Source: Deltaproteobacteria bacterium (GTDB lineage Bacteria > Myxococcota_A > SURF-8). From it: 14,396 nt of DNA. Both the position numbers and the translations under genes were made by a program. Under the pieces are notes generated by a model that saw only the letters and a list, made by a program, of their open reading frames with translations, searched no databases and had not been told where the DNA came from. Location of the stretch: positions 1-14,396 of the forward strand of contig JAKQSH010000383.1 in the NCBI GenBank assembly GCA_029570245.1, written 5' to 3'. Each line of letters begins with the position of its first letter. The stretch's first letter is position 1. Positions 5,920 to 13,719 of the stretch are shown here, in pieces.

Positions 5920-7743
5920 ATGACGGATTCGAGAATTAAGCTGCAACTTATAAAAGGAGATGAAACAATTGAAGCGGAAAGACGGGAAGCATTGAATGAA
6001 ATGCTGGCACTGGCCGATCTGCCATACAGCGAAAAGGAGATCAACGCTCTGTCTCGCGAAGAACAGCTTGAAATTCTTGACAAATCCAGCTACAGACAAA
6101 AATACCAGCTTCTGCGTAAATCCGACAAATTCATCCCCCTGTTACGCTCGCTCACACCTTCAGACCTGTATTTCACCATGGATTCCGGCGGCTGGCCGGA
6201 GGCGGCGGACCTGATTCTGCATGCCACACCTGAGCAGATGCTGGGCGTGTTCGACCTGGATTGCTGGGAGAAAGACCATTTCGAGCCCGAAAGGCAACTG
6301 GCCTGGATGATGGTCATGCTGGAAACCGACCCGGAACGCCTGGCATCCAGAATGCGAGTAATCGAATATGAATACCTGCTTATGTTTTTCTCAGAATTCA
6401 TCAGAGTCAGACGTTTCGAGTGGAGCGACCTGAGCGAGGACGCCACCAACGACAGCGAACTTATGACAGTGGACGATGAATACCATTTCGAACTTAAAAA
6501 CCCAGACGAGAAGCACCACAACGAAATTACGGCTCTGATCCAGCATCTTTACACCACCAATCCTGAGCTTTATAAACAGATCATGGAAGGACTCATCTGG
6601 GAACTGCCGTCGAATCTTGAAGAATACAATCTGCGTATCCGCTCAGGGCGCATGGCAGATCACGGTTTTCCAGAATATCTTGACGCATTGAGTCTCTTTT
6701 CGCCGCTGAACCCTCAGGCCATGAAAAAAGAGCTGCGCGAAAATGCGCCGTCACTGTCAGAAAAGATGTCTGTTCCCTCAAGTGAAAAACTTCCGGCGCT
6801 CTATCGCGGCTGGTTCAGAAACAGAAGCTTTTTCAATGCAGTATTCGAGAAACTCAGCGATGAGAACGCAGCACGCCTGCGTTTTGAGCTGTCCATAATG
6901 GGAAACCGTTCGATGGTGGCTGCAAATTCTTATCGTCACATAGAAAGCGCCGAAGAAACGCTGCGGCGCATGCACCACTATCTTGATATCGGATTGACCT
7001 TCCTGAGCGACCATGACGAAACATATGCGGCCTCACTTCTGACACGTGTTCCTCTGGCGGACATATTCAGAGCTGCATATTCACTTACGATGCAGCTGCA
7101 CAACAATGCAATGCGCTTCCTGCGCAAGTATGCAATTGACGGCAACATCAACGCAATGCAGCTGGTGCCGTCCACGACATCAGGTCTGCTGCTGGCGCTG
7201 GTGAAAATTCCTCCGCTGTATTACGAAGCCGCCTCCGGTTCAGGCGAAGAATGCCGGGAATTCCGCACGCTTGAAGAAATCGAGCGCGCATCGCTGCTTA
7301 CCGACCGCATCGCATTCCTGTTTGATCTGCATTTCGCCCGCCTGGCGCTTGATTACCGTGAAATATGCGGCGGTCACTACAGCTTCGACATCGAAGGCGG
7401 CCATGAGGACATTCATTTTGTAAAACTGTTTATGACGGCATTTGCGAATTTCAAACTGGTTTCCACCAGCGAATACAAACCACTCTCGGCGGAAAACTTC
7501 GAGAAAATCGTCAAAGAATGGTTGCGCCCCGGAGGCACAGGTTACGACGTTGAAGACAGTCTGGCGGAAGAAGCAACTCAGTGGATTCTCGGTTACTGCG
7601 GAGAATGCAGCGAAGACTATCGCCGTCTGGCTTCCAACTGGGCAGCCAGATGCTTCCAGGCTTTCGACGCCATTGCGGCGCAGCTGCAGAGCCTCGAAAA
7701 ATCGCAGATCGTGGCGCTGTCTCAGATTTTTCTGCTGGAATAG
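5920..7743 (+). CDS. DUF6178-like protein of unknown function
   Basis: The 607-residue soluble protein is acidic, lacks a signal peptide or membrane segment, and is probably cytoplasmic and mostly helical. The region around residues 74-140 resembles, as I remember it, the DUF6178 family of deltaproteobacteria: LLRSLTPSDLYFTM, an alternating Ala/Leu helix, ATPEQM, then LDLDCW. No catalytic motif or known fold can be pointed to. The open frame extends upstream to 5830, but GAGGTG before ATG 5920 and the unlike composition of the extra 30 residues argue for the shorter start. It is divergent from the EF-hand lipoprotein gene. It is convergent with nadB with no gap: its TAG (7741-7743) is followed directly by the nadB stop on the other strand. 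The family name is from memory of the pattern and is less certain than the gene itself. Confidence 0.85.
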   Translation: MTDSRIKLQLIKGDETIEAERREALNEMLALADLPYSEKEINALSREEQLEILDKSSYRQKYQLLRKSDKFIPLLRSLTPSDLYFTMDSGGWPEAADLILHATPEQMLGVFDLDCWEKDHFEPERQLAWMMVMLETDPERLASRMRVIEYEYLLMFFSEFIRVRRFEWSDLSEDATNDSELMTVDDEYHFELKNPDEKHHNEITALIQHLYTTNPELYKQIMEGLIWELPSNLEEYNLRIRSGRMADHGFPEYLDALSLFSPLNPQAMKKELRENAPSLSEKMSVPSSEKLPALYRGWFRNRSFFNAVFEKLSDENAARLRFELSIMGNRSMVAANSYRHIESAEETLRRMHHYLDIGLTFLSDHDETYAASLLTRVPLADIFRAAYSLTMQLHNNAMRFLRKYAIDGNINAMQLVPSTTSGLLLALVKIPPLYYEAASGSGEECREFRTLEEIERASLLTDRIAFLFDLHFARLALDYREICGGHYSFDIEGGHEDIHFVKLFMTAFANFKLVSTSEYKPLSAENFEKIVKEWLRPGGTGYDVEDSLAEEATQWILGYCGECSEDYRRLASNWAARCFQAFDAIAAQLQSLEKSQIVALSQIFLLE

Positions 7744-9339
7744 CTAAATCACGGTATCTGCGCGATAATTCCGGTCGTCGGTATACGGATAATCGACGTT
7801 GTAGTGAATGCCGCGACTTTCCTTGCGCAGCATGGCGCTTCTTATAATAAGCTCCGCCACCAGCGCGATATTGCGCAGTTCGACGAAGTCTCTCGTAAGG
7901 TTGTATTTCCAGTAGTATTTTTCTATTTCAGAGCGCACCAGACTTATACGCGAGTATGCGCGCTCAAGGCGGTGGTCGCTGCGAGCAATGCCTACAAAGT
8001 TCCACATGAAACGCCGGATTTCTTCCCATGTCTGCGTGACGATTACGACTTCGTCGGAAGGAATGGCGCGTCCCTTGTCCCAGGTGGGAACTGATTCAAT
8101 CATATTCTGACGCCCGGCGTTGCGATATAATTTCTTGGCGTCAAGCGCAGCGCGATAGCCGAAAACTATAGCTTCCAGCAAACTGTTTGACGCCAGCCGA
8201 TTCGCGCCATGCAGTCCTGTGCAGGCGACTTCTCCAGCAGCATACAATCGCTCGATGCTTGTGCAACCGTTCATGTCTGTGGCCACACCGCCGCAACTGT
8301 AATGCGCAGCCGGAACAACCGGAATTGGTTCGCGGCGTATATCCAGCCCCAGATTCATGCAATGCCTGAAGATGTTGGGGAAGCGGGTTTCAATGAATTC
8401 AGGCGTGCAACTGGACATGTCAAGCAGAACATAGCGTTCGCCGTGCGCTTTAAGCTCCTGGTCTATGGCGCGCGCCACCACGTCACGCGGCGCCAGCGAC
8501 GCCATCGGGTGATACTGCTGCATGAAATCCGTGCCGTCTATGCGACGCAGAATGCCGCCTTCTCCGCGCAATGCCTCGGAAATAAGAAACGAGGTTTCCT
8601 GCGGGTGATACAGTACAGTGGGATGAAACTGATAAAACTCCATGTTGGCGATGCGCGCGCCGGCGCGCGCCGCCATGGCGACACCGTCGCCGGTTGCGAT
8701 ATCTGGATTGCTGGTGTACAGATAAACCTTGCCTGCTCCGCCTGAAGCCAGAAGCGTAAGGGAAGACGCAAAGGTTATGACTTCACCGCTGGATACATCC
8801 AGAACATAAGCGCCCAGACAAACCCGGTCGCGTCTGTCACCGGTGATTTTATGTTTCATTATGAGATCGACGGCCACATGGTTTTCGTAAACAGTGATGT
8901 TCGGATGGCCGAGCACCTTTTTCACCAACGCTTCCTGAAAAGCGTTGCCGGTGAAGTCCCCGACATGCATAACGCGCCGTTTGGAGTGTCCGCCTTCTCG
9001 CCCCAGATCGAATTCACCGGAGTTTCCTTCACTGCGCGAGAATTCAACACCCAGGTCCACCAGACGACGCACCGCATCCGGTGCCGATTCGACGGTCATA
9101 CGCACCACGTCTTCTTTGCACAGACCGGCCCCTGCCACCATGGTGTCGCGGATGTGCTCTTCGAAAGAATCTCCGCTGTCGCTGACGGCGGCTATTCCTC
9201 CCTGAGCATAATTTGTATTGGCGTCCATAATGCGGCGCTTGGTGACGATTATAACCTGACCGGATTCAGCCGCTTCCAGCGCAAACACCATTCCGGCCAG
9301 CCCGGAACCGATAACCAGATAATCGCAATTGATCTGCAT
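7744..9339 (-). CDS. nadB: L-aspartate oxidase
   Basis: The 531-residue cytoplasmic flavoenzyme oxidises L-aspartate to iminoaspartate, the first step of de novo NAD synthesis, usually passing the product to quinolinate synthase NadA. Seen: the FAD-binding Rossmann glycines (GSGLAG, 11-16), NYAQGGIAA (43-51), GREGGHSKRR (113-122), FYQFHPT (235-241, His239), APRDVVARAI (283-292, Arg285), PAAHYSCGG (343-351, His346) and the second FAD segment AAGEVACTGLHGANRLASNS (367-386). E115, H239, R285 and H346 match the active-site set known from E. coli NadB. Length is typical. The frame is open back to 9378, but AAGGA at 9352-9348 and the N-terminus MQINCDYLVIGSG point to ATG 9339. It lies 11 nt behind the SDR stop, whose TAA forms part of this ribosome binding site, so the two are probably co-transcribed. 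No nadA or nadC is in view. Confidence 0.95.
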   Translation of the reverse strand: MQINCDYLVIGSGLAGMVFALEAAESGQVIIVTKRRIMDANTNYAQGGIAAVSDSGDSFEEHIRDTMVAGAGLCKEDVVRMTVESAPDAVRRLVDLGVEFSRSEGNSGEFDLGREGGHSKRRVMHVGDFTGNAFQEALVKKVLGHPNITVYENHVAVDLIMKHKITGDRRDRVCLGAYVLDVSSGEVITFASSLTLLASGGAGKVYLYTSNPDIATGDGVAMAARAGARIANMEFYQFHPTVLYHPQETSFLISEALRGEGGILRRIDGTDFMQQYHPMASLAPRDVVARAIDQELKAHGERYVLLDMSSCTPEFIETRFPNIFRHCMNLGLDIRREPIPVVPAAHYSCGGVATDMNGCTSIERLYAAGEVACTGLHGANRLASNSLLEAIVFGYRAALDAKKLYRNAGRQNMIESVPTWDKGRAIPSDEVVIVTQTWEEIRRFMWNFVGIARSDHRLERAYSRISLVRSEIEKYYWKYNLTRDFVELRNIALVAELIIRSAMLRKESRGIHYNVDYPYTDDRNYRADTVI

Positions 9340-9347
9340 TGGCGATG

Positions 9348-9352
9348 TCCTT
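9348..9352 (-). promoter_or_regulatory. Ribosome binding site of nadB, overlapping the SDR stop
   Basis: AAGGA, 8 nt before ATG 9339. Its first two bases belong to the TAA stop of the upstream SDR gene (9353-9351), which suggests translational coupling. It fixes the nadB start against an ATG at 9378 inside the SDR gene. Confidence 0.75.
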
Positions 9353-10196
9353 AATTGATCCCGACTATACTGTTCCATTTATCAGAAACGGCTTCCGGCG
9401 TCCAGCCGCCTTCGAGAGTGATTCCTTCACTGCGAAGAGTGACGTATTCGAAATAATGATTGCCTTCGGCGCCGATGATTTTTCCTGTGACACCTGAAGC
9501 CTTGTCGGAAACAAGAAAAAGCAGCAGCGGATTTATAAGCTCCGGCGCCAGCATGGCGCGCTCGCGATCCTGAAAACGAGCAAGATTTTCTGTCATGCGC
9601 GTAAAAGCCACAGGCGCAATGGCGTTGACCGTGACATTCATTTTTGCGAATTCCAGCGCAAGAATACGGGTCAGTGCGGCTACGGCGGCCTTGGCTGAGC
9701 CATAGTTGCTCTGACCGAAATTGCCAATCAACCCGGCCAGAGAAGTGATGTTGACGATTCTTCCGCCTGAAGCCTGCTCTTTGAACACGCGCCCGACTTC
9801 GCGCGAAAGTCTGAAAGCCGCTTTCAGGTGAACTTCGACAACTGCGTCAAAATCTTCATCGCTCATTTTCAGAGCGGTTTTATCCCTCAGAAAACCGGCG
9901 TTGTTAATAAGGATGTCGATGCGCCCGAACTCGGCCAGCGTTTTTCCTACTACTGCACGCGCGCCATCCGAACCGGAAATATCGCAGCAAAACGCAACTG
10001 CACTCAAGCCGGAACGCCTCAGATTCGCGGCGGCATCTTCCGCAACCTGCGGATTGCAGCCGCTTCCGTCAGGAGCCGAACCGTTGTCGCAAATAAGAAC
10101 GCTCGCGCCGGCTTCCGCCAGAGCAGTTGAAAACGCAAGGCCCAGACCGCGCCCTCCGCCGGTGACGACAGCAACTTTATTTGCAAGAGAAGTCAT
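9351..10196 (-). CDS. Short-chain dehydrogenase, MFE-2-type (3R)-hydroxyacyl-CoA dehydrogenase-like
   Basis: The 281-residue cytoplasmic oxidoreductase has all classical SDR elements: TGGGRGLG (12-19) for the cofactor, an acidic residue after strand 2 (Asp37, favouring NAD), CDIS (71-74), NNAG (98-101), and the catalytic Ser152, Tyr165 and Lys169. The segment GNFGQSNYGSAK and VHLKAAF (122-128), plus the C-terminal tail with GGWTPEAVSDKW, are like the dehydrogenase part of peroxisomal multifunctional enzyme 2. That enzyme oxidises (3R)-hydroxyacyl-CoA. The hydratase and SCP2 parts of that enzyme are absent, so this is a stand-alone dehydrogenase; 3-oxoacyl-ACP reductase is an alternative. The long open frame to 10499 overlaps the promoter and the divergent gene. 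GGAAGG at 10209-10204 sits 7 nt before ATG 10196 and only 1 nt before ATG 10202. nadB follows closely. Confidence 0.9.
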   Translation of the reverse strand: MTSLANKVAVVTGGGRGLGLAFSTALAEAGASVLICDNGSAPDGSGCNPQVAEDAAANLRRSGLSAVAFCCDISGSDGARAVVGKTLAEFGRIDILINNAGFLRDKTALKMSDEDFDAVVEVHLKAAFRLSREVGRVFKEQASGGRIVNITSLAGLIGNFGQSNYGSAKAAVAALTRILALEFAKMNVTVNAIAPVAFTRMTENLARFQDRERAMLAPELINPLLLFLVSDKASGVTGKIIGAEGNHYFEYVTLRSEGITLEGGWTPEAVSDKWNSIVGIN

Positions 10197-10203
10197 GCTC
10201 ATA

Positions 10204-10209
10204 CCTTCC
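10204..10209 (-). promoter_or_regulatory. Ribosome binding site of the SDR gene
   Basis: GGAAGG on the minus strand, 7 nt before ATG 10196. The neighbouring in-frame ATG 10202 is only 1 nt away, too close for use, so 10196 is preferred. Confidence 0.75.
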
Positions 10210-10247
10210 GATACAAAATCGAACACGAAGCCAGAAACTGCAGAATA

Positions 10248-10275
10248 ACTATACCAGCCATCCCGAAAATGCAAA
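10248..10275 (-). promoter_or_regulatory. Promoter of the SDR-nadB unit
   Basis: On the minus strand TTTGCA (10275-10270), 16 nt, then TATAGT (10253-10248), preceded by TGG and therefore also an extended -10. The -10 matches at five of six bases. A start near 10241 gives a 45-nt leader. Its -35 lies 5 bp from the -35 of the divergent amidase promoter, so the two promoters stand back to back. Confidence 0.6.
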
Positions 10276-10280
10276 GTATA

Positions 10281-10309
10281 TTGGCAAATCGAAAAGGATT
10301 CGATATGCT
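10281..10309 (+). promoter_or_regulatory. Promoter of the secreted amidase gene
   Basis: TTGGCA (10281-10286, five of six), an ideal 17-nt spacer, TATGCT (10304-10309, four of six). A start near 10316 would give a leader of about 40 nt. The spacer is almost entirely filled by a perfect inverted repeat (10288-10304). Confidence 0.6.
10288..10304. promoter_or_regulatory. 17-bp inverted repeat in the amidase promoter spacer, operator-like
   Basis: ATCGAA (10288-10293), AAGGA, TTCGAT (10299-10304): 6-bp perfect arms around 5 nt, lying between the -35 and -10 hexamers. A bound dimer would block or, in MerR fashion, reshape the promoter. The half-sites differ from those of the repeat at 1542-1558, so a different protein is expected. 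Confidence 0.5.
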
Positions 10310-10356
10310 TTCCATCAATCTGTTCTGATACTGAAAACCTGATGTTCCGGGGGTAA

Positions 10357-13300
10357 ATGAATATGCACTTCAATAAAACTTTTATTGGCTCATTTCTGAT
10401 GTTTGTGTCTGCATTTTTCTTTGTGGTTGCCAACGCCCATGCCGAAGACGCGCGGCTCTCGGCAGCAATAGACAGAATATTCGAAGATATCGAAAACAAT
10501 GCAGAACTTTACCCGCATAATGCACAGCTGCTGGATGTGCAGTTGAAAGAACGCAGCATCGTGCTGATTTTCGACAGCACATTGGCTCAACATATAAACC
10601 ATGCTTCGGCGGAAAACATGCTGCACCGGCTGGCGGCGCTTTACCCGGAATTCGAAGGTGTAGAAGTGATAATAGATGACGGCGGTCGCCGGAATCCGAT
10701 CGACTCTTATTTAGAACAGCCGGAATCTGTAACTGCGGTCAAAGGAACACGCAACGAGAGTATCCGTGGAATCGACGGCGAATCGGTTTTTCCATATGAC
10801 GGCGCACTTAAAGGCAAACGCATAGCCATCAGCCCCGGACACGGCTGGTACTGGTGGGAAGATAATTCCACGTGGAACACTCAGCGCAGTCTGGTAAACG
10901 GCATCGTTGAAGACTTCACCAATGCCCGGCTGGCCGACTGGCATGTCGTTCCGGCCCTGGAACACGCCGGAGCAACGGTTTTCAACTGCCGTGAACGGGA
11001 TTTCAACACGGACGAAATCATCGTTGACGACGGCAGCGTCGCGCCTTTGTATACCGATGACGGGGGCTGGTGGGATGGAGCCTACGTTGTCGGATACGGA
11101 AACGGCAAATATCGCGTCAACAACGCCACATCACCGGATCAGAACGACAAATCAGCAGCCTGGACACCGGATTTTCCAGCAGACGGGACATACGCCGTAT
11201 ACATCAATTTCACGTCCGGCAGCAACCGTGTAACCGACGCCCGCTATACAGTCATTCACGCCGGAGGCGAAAGCACTCTGCTGGTGGATCAGACCGTCAA
11301 CGGCAGCCGCTGGCTGTATATAGGTTCTTATGCCTTTGCCAAAGGTTCAAACGGACAGGGAGTATACCTGTCAACGCTTTCGAGCGAAGCCGACGGAATA
11401 AAAGTAGTAATCGCCGACGCCGTCAAATTCGGAGGCGGCATGGGTTCCACAGTGCGAAACGGTCAGCCCAGCGGCAAACCGCGCTGGCAGGAAGCGGCAC
11501 GTTACTGGGTGGAATTCGTCGGCGCGCCGGAAAGCACCTATAACCCATCCTGGGCCGAAAACGACGCAGACGTGACCACACGCCCGCTGTATGCAAACTG
11601 GCAGGGAGTCGATGCTTATATTTCTCTGCACTCCAATGCCTTCGACGGCACGGCGCGCGGGGTCGGAACCTGGCGCTATGACGGCTCAAATTCTTCATAC
11701 CCCATAACCGACGGCAGCACCGAACTGCGCAATTATATTCAGGAGGAAGTTCTGGGCGCCATCCGGGCCGAGTGGGATTCCGGCTGGGTCAATTACGGCC
11801 TGCATACAGCCAACTTCGGAGAATTGCGCGTGCTGGAGGAAGCCCCCGGAGCACTGCTTGAGCTGGGCTTCCACGACAACGCCCAGGACGCCGCATGGCT
11901 GCTGAAACCGCACTTCCGTGAAACAGTGGCGCGCGCCATAACAAAAGCAGTGTTCCGTTACTTCGGCGTAACGGCTCCGTTACCGCCGCGCCGCATACTC
12001 AATCTGAGAACCGAAGTCGTCACGCCTGGCAGCATCCGCCTTTCGTGGCAGCCGCAGACCGAAACGACATGGGAAGGCGAAGGGGTGCCGGACAGTTACA
12101 GAATCTACGTTTCTACCGACGGCTACGGTTTTGACAACGGAACGATAAGCACCGGTGAAACGCATTACGATTTCGATGATCTGGAACTCGGACGCACCTA
12201 TTATTTCCGCGTGGCCGGAGTCAACACCGGAGGAGAGTCTCTCATTTCAGAGCCGGTGGCGGCGCGCATAAACTGCACACAGAAACCGGCGCTTCTTATC
12301 GTCAACGGCTTCGACCGCACCGACCGCTCCATTCAGGAAGAAAACAACACCCGCGACTATGTCGTAAGACACGCCCGCGCAATTGAAAACGCCGGCAATT
12401 ATTTTTTCGTATCGGCCAGCAACGAGGCTTTCGATTCATACGACCTGTCGGCAGCCGACATTGAAATGATCGACTGGATCAGCGGCGAAGAGGCCGGAAC
12501 AGGCGGCGACACGCTGTTCCAGGCTCTCAACGTTTCCAGAAGACAGAAACTGGCGGACTTTCTTTCGACGCAGAACGGCGCGCTGTTCATCAGCGGATCG
12601 GAAATCGCCTGGGATGCCTTTGTAGGCGCAAACGATGAAGACTACAAAAGCTGGATAAACACTTATCTGAAAGCCGACTATGTGTCTGACGACGCCGGGG
12701 AATACAACTTCGTCGGAGTCGAAGACACAATTTTTGCCGGTCTGTCCGGGACATTCGACGACGGCACCCACGGAACATACGACGTAGACTGGCCGGACGT
12801 TCTGGAGCCTTACGACGATTCAAGCATCTGCGCGACATACAACGACAAGAGCAAAGGTCTGGCTGTCTGCAAAAAATGCAGCGCGGAAAAACTGGTTTAT
12901 CTTGGGATACCTTTCGAAACTCTGGTCGGCGATGAGCTGCGCAACGAGGTGATGTCGCGCATACTGAACTTCATAGGCGAAGCTCAACAGTCTCCATTCT
13001 GCGAAGAGGACGGCGATGCAGACGGCGATGATTCGGGTGACGAAGATTATCAGATTGACGGAGATGAGGACTTCGCCACAGACGGAGACGAAGTCATAGA
13101 CGGAGACAGCGAGGCAGAAGCCGCAAAAGAAGAAAGCGATTCGTCTTACAGCATAATCATCGGCCCCAAAGGCGGCAGGCTCGTTACGGATCAAGGACTT
13201 GAAATCTATTTCCCGTCCGGCGCACTGGATGAAGAAGTCGAAATCACTGTAAGCATTGCAAACGACGTCGATATTTCGCCATACGTCGCAATCGGCGATA

Positions 13301-13707
13301 TCTGGCGCTTCGAGCCCGCCGGACTGCAATTCAACCTGCCGGTGACTGTGAACATGCCATACGACCAGAGCCGCATAAATGAAGGCTCCAACGCTTTCTA
13401 CTGGAGTGCGGCAGGAAGCGAAAGCGATTTCGGACGCATAGGCGGCGCAGAGCTCAACAATGGAATCGCAACCGCACTGATCAATCATTTCAGCATCGGT
13501 TTTGTTGGATACAAACAACAGGCTGAAACGGACGGCGATGAGATTGCGGCAGACGGAGACGGCGATAAGGAAACGTCATCGCCGGACGGCGACGGAACAA
13601 GCGAAGACAAAGATTCAGGAGGATGCAATCAGACAGGAAGCGGCGCCGCAGGTCTGCTGCTGTCGGCACTGTGCTATATGATGCTGCTGAGGCGAAGAAA
13701 CTCCTGA
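10357..13707 (+). CDS. Giant secreted N-acetylmuramoyl-L-alanine amidase with golvesin-like, FN3, GATase-like and ZU5 domains and a C-terminal sorting tail
   Basis: The 1116-residue protein starts with a Sec signal peptide (1-29, cut after AHA). An N-terminal alpha/beta region (about 31-110) of unknown type follows. A zinc amidase_3 domain (about 153-537) carries His162 (SPGHG), Glu185, His425 (SLHSNA) and Glu502 (LELGFHDN), the full zinc and catalytic set for cleaving the amide between muramic acid and L-Ala. A golvesin C-terminal-like beta domain (about 221-360) is inserted within it. Next come an FN3 domain (541-638) and a Rossmann-like ThuA/glutamine-amidotransferase-like domain (644-876). 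An Asp-Gly-Asp-rich linker (883-928), a ZU5 domain (932-1052) and a second such linker lead to SGGCN, a hydrophobic stretch (1096-1111) and RRR. Export and envelope anchoring are inferred. Whether it remodels its own wall or attacks others' is open. ATG 10357 is 3 nt from GGGGG; ATG 10363 at 9 nt is equally possible. Confidence 0.92.
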   Translation: MNMHFNKTFIGSFLMFVSAFFFVVANAHAEDARLSAAIDRIFEDIENNAELYPHNAQLLDVQLKERSIVLIFDSTLAQHINHASAENMLHRLAALYPEFEGVEVIIDDGGRRNPIDSYLEQPESVTAVKGTRNESIRGIDGESVFPYDGALKGKRIAISPGHGWYWWEDNSTWNTQRSLVNGIVEDFTNARLADWHVVPALEHAGATVFNCRERDFNTDEIIVDDGSVAPLYTDDGGWWDGAYVVGYGNGKYRVNNATSPDQNDKSAAWTPDFPADGTYAVYINFTSGSNRVTDARYTVIHAGGESTLLVDQTVNGSRWLYIGSYAFAKGSNGQGVYLSTLSSEADGIKVVIADAVKFGGGMGSTVRNGQPSGKPRWQEAARYWVEFVGAPESTYNPSWAENDADVTTRPLYANWQGVDAYISLHSNAFDGTARGVGTWRYDGSNSSYPITDGSTELRNYIQEEVLGAIRAEWDSGWVNYGLHTANFGELRVLEEAPGALLELGFHDNAQDAAWLLKPHFRETVARAITKAVFRYFGVTAPLPPRRILNLRTEVVTPGSIRLSWQPQTETTWEGEGVPDSYRIYVSTDGYGFDNGTISTGETHYDFDDLELGRTYYFRVAGVNTGGESLISEPVAARINCTQKPALLIVNGFDRTDRSIQEENNTRDYVVRHARAIENAGNYFFVSASNEAFDSYDLSAADIEMIDWISGEEAGTGGDTLFQALNVSRRQKLADFLSTQNGALFISGSEIAWDAFVGANDEDYKSWINTYLKADYVSDDAGEYNFVGVEDTIFAGLSGTFDDGTHGTYDVDWPDVLEPYDDSSICATYNDKSKGLAVCKKCSAEKLVYLGIPFETLVGDELRNEVMSRILNFIGEAQQSPFCEEDGDADGDDSGDEDYQIDGDEDFATDGDEVIDGDSEAEAAKEESDSSYSIIIGPKGGRLVTDQGLEIYFPSGALDEEVEITVSIANDVDISPYVAIGDIWRFEPAGLQFNLPVTVNMPYDQSRINEGSNAFYWSAAGSESDFGRIGGAELNNGIATALINHFSIGFVGYKQQAETDGDEIAADGDGDKETSSPDGDGTSEDKDSGGCNQTGSGAAGLLLSALCYMMLLRRRNS
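13003..13140 (+). repeat. Asp-Gly-Asp linker repeats in the amidase gene
   Basis: Codons for residues 883-928 spell irregular DGD, DGDE and SGDE units. At DNA level they include tandem gacggcgatgc/gacggcgatga copies at 13009-13032 and later gacggaga copies. A second, shorter set is at 13519-13614. The acidic linkers may bind calcium or act as flexible spacers flanking the ZU5 domain. Confidence 0.7.
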
Positions 13708-13719
13708 TCCTGCGTGCAC

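Noticed and set aside
10197..10499. N-terminal extension of the SDR frame (about 100 residues)
   Set aside because: It runs through both divergent promoters and into the amidase gene; a good ribosome binding site and the SDR N-terminal strand begin at 10196.
13009..13032. Tandem gacggcgat units considered as a microsatellite or CRISPR-like repeat
   Set aside because: They are in-frame Asp-Gly-Asp codons of a protein linker with irregular spacing and no unique spacers.
12820..13518. Minus-strand 232-residue frame opposite the amidase ZU5/linker region
   Set aside because: Antisense of the DGD codons gives Val/Ser/Ile-rich text; no ribosome binding site or motif, whereas the sense frame holds a recognisable ZU5 domain.
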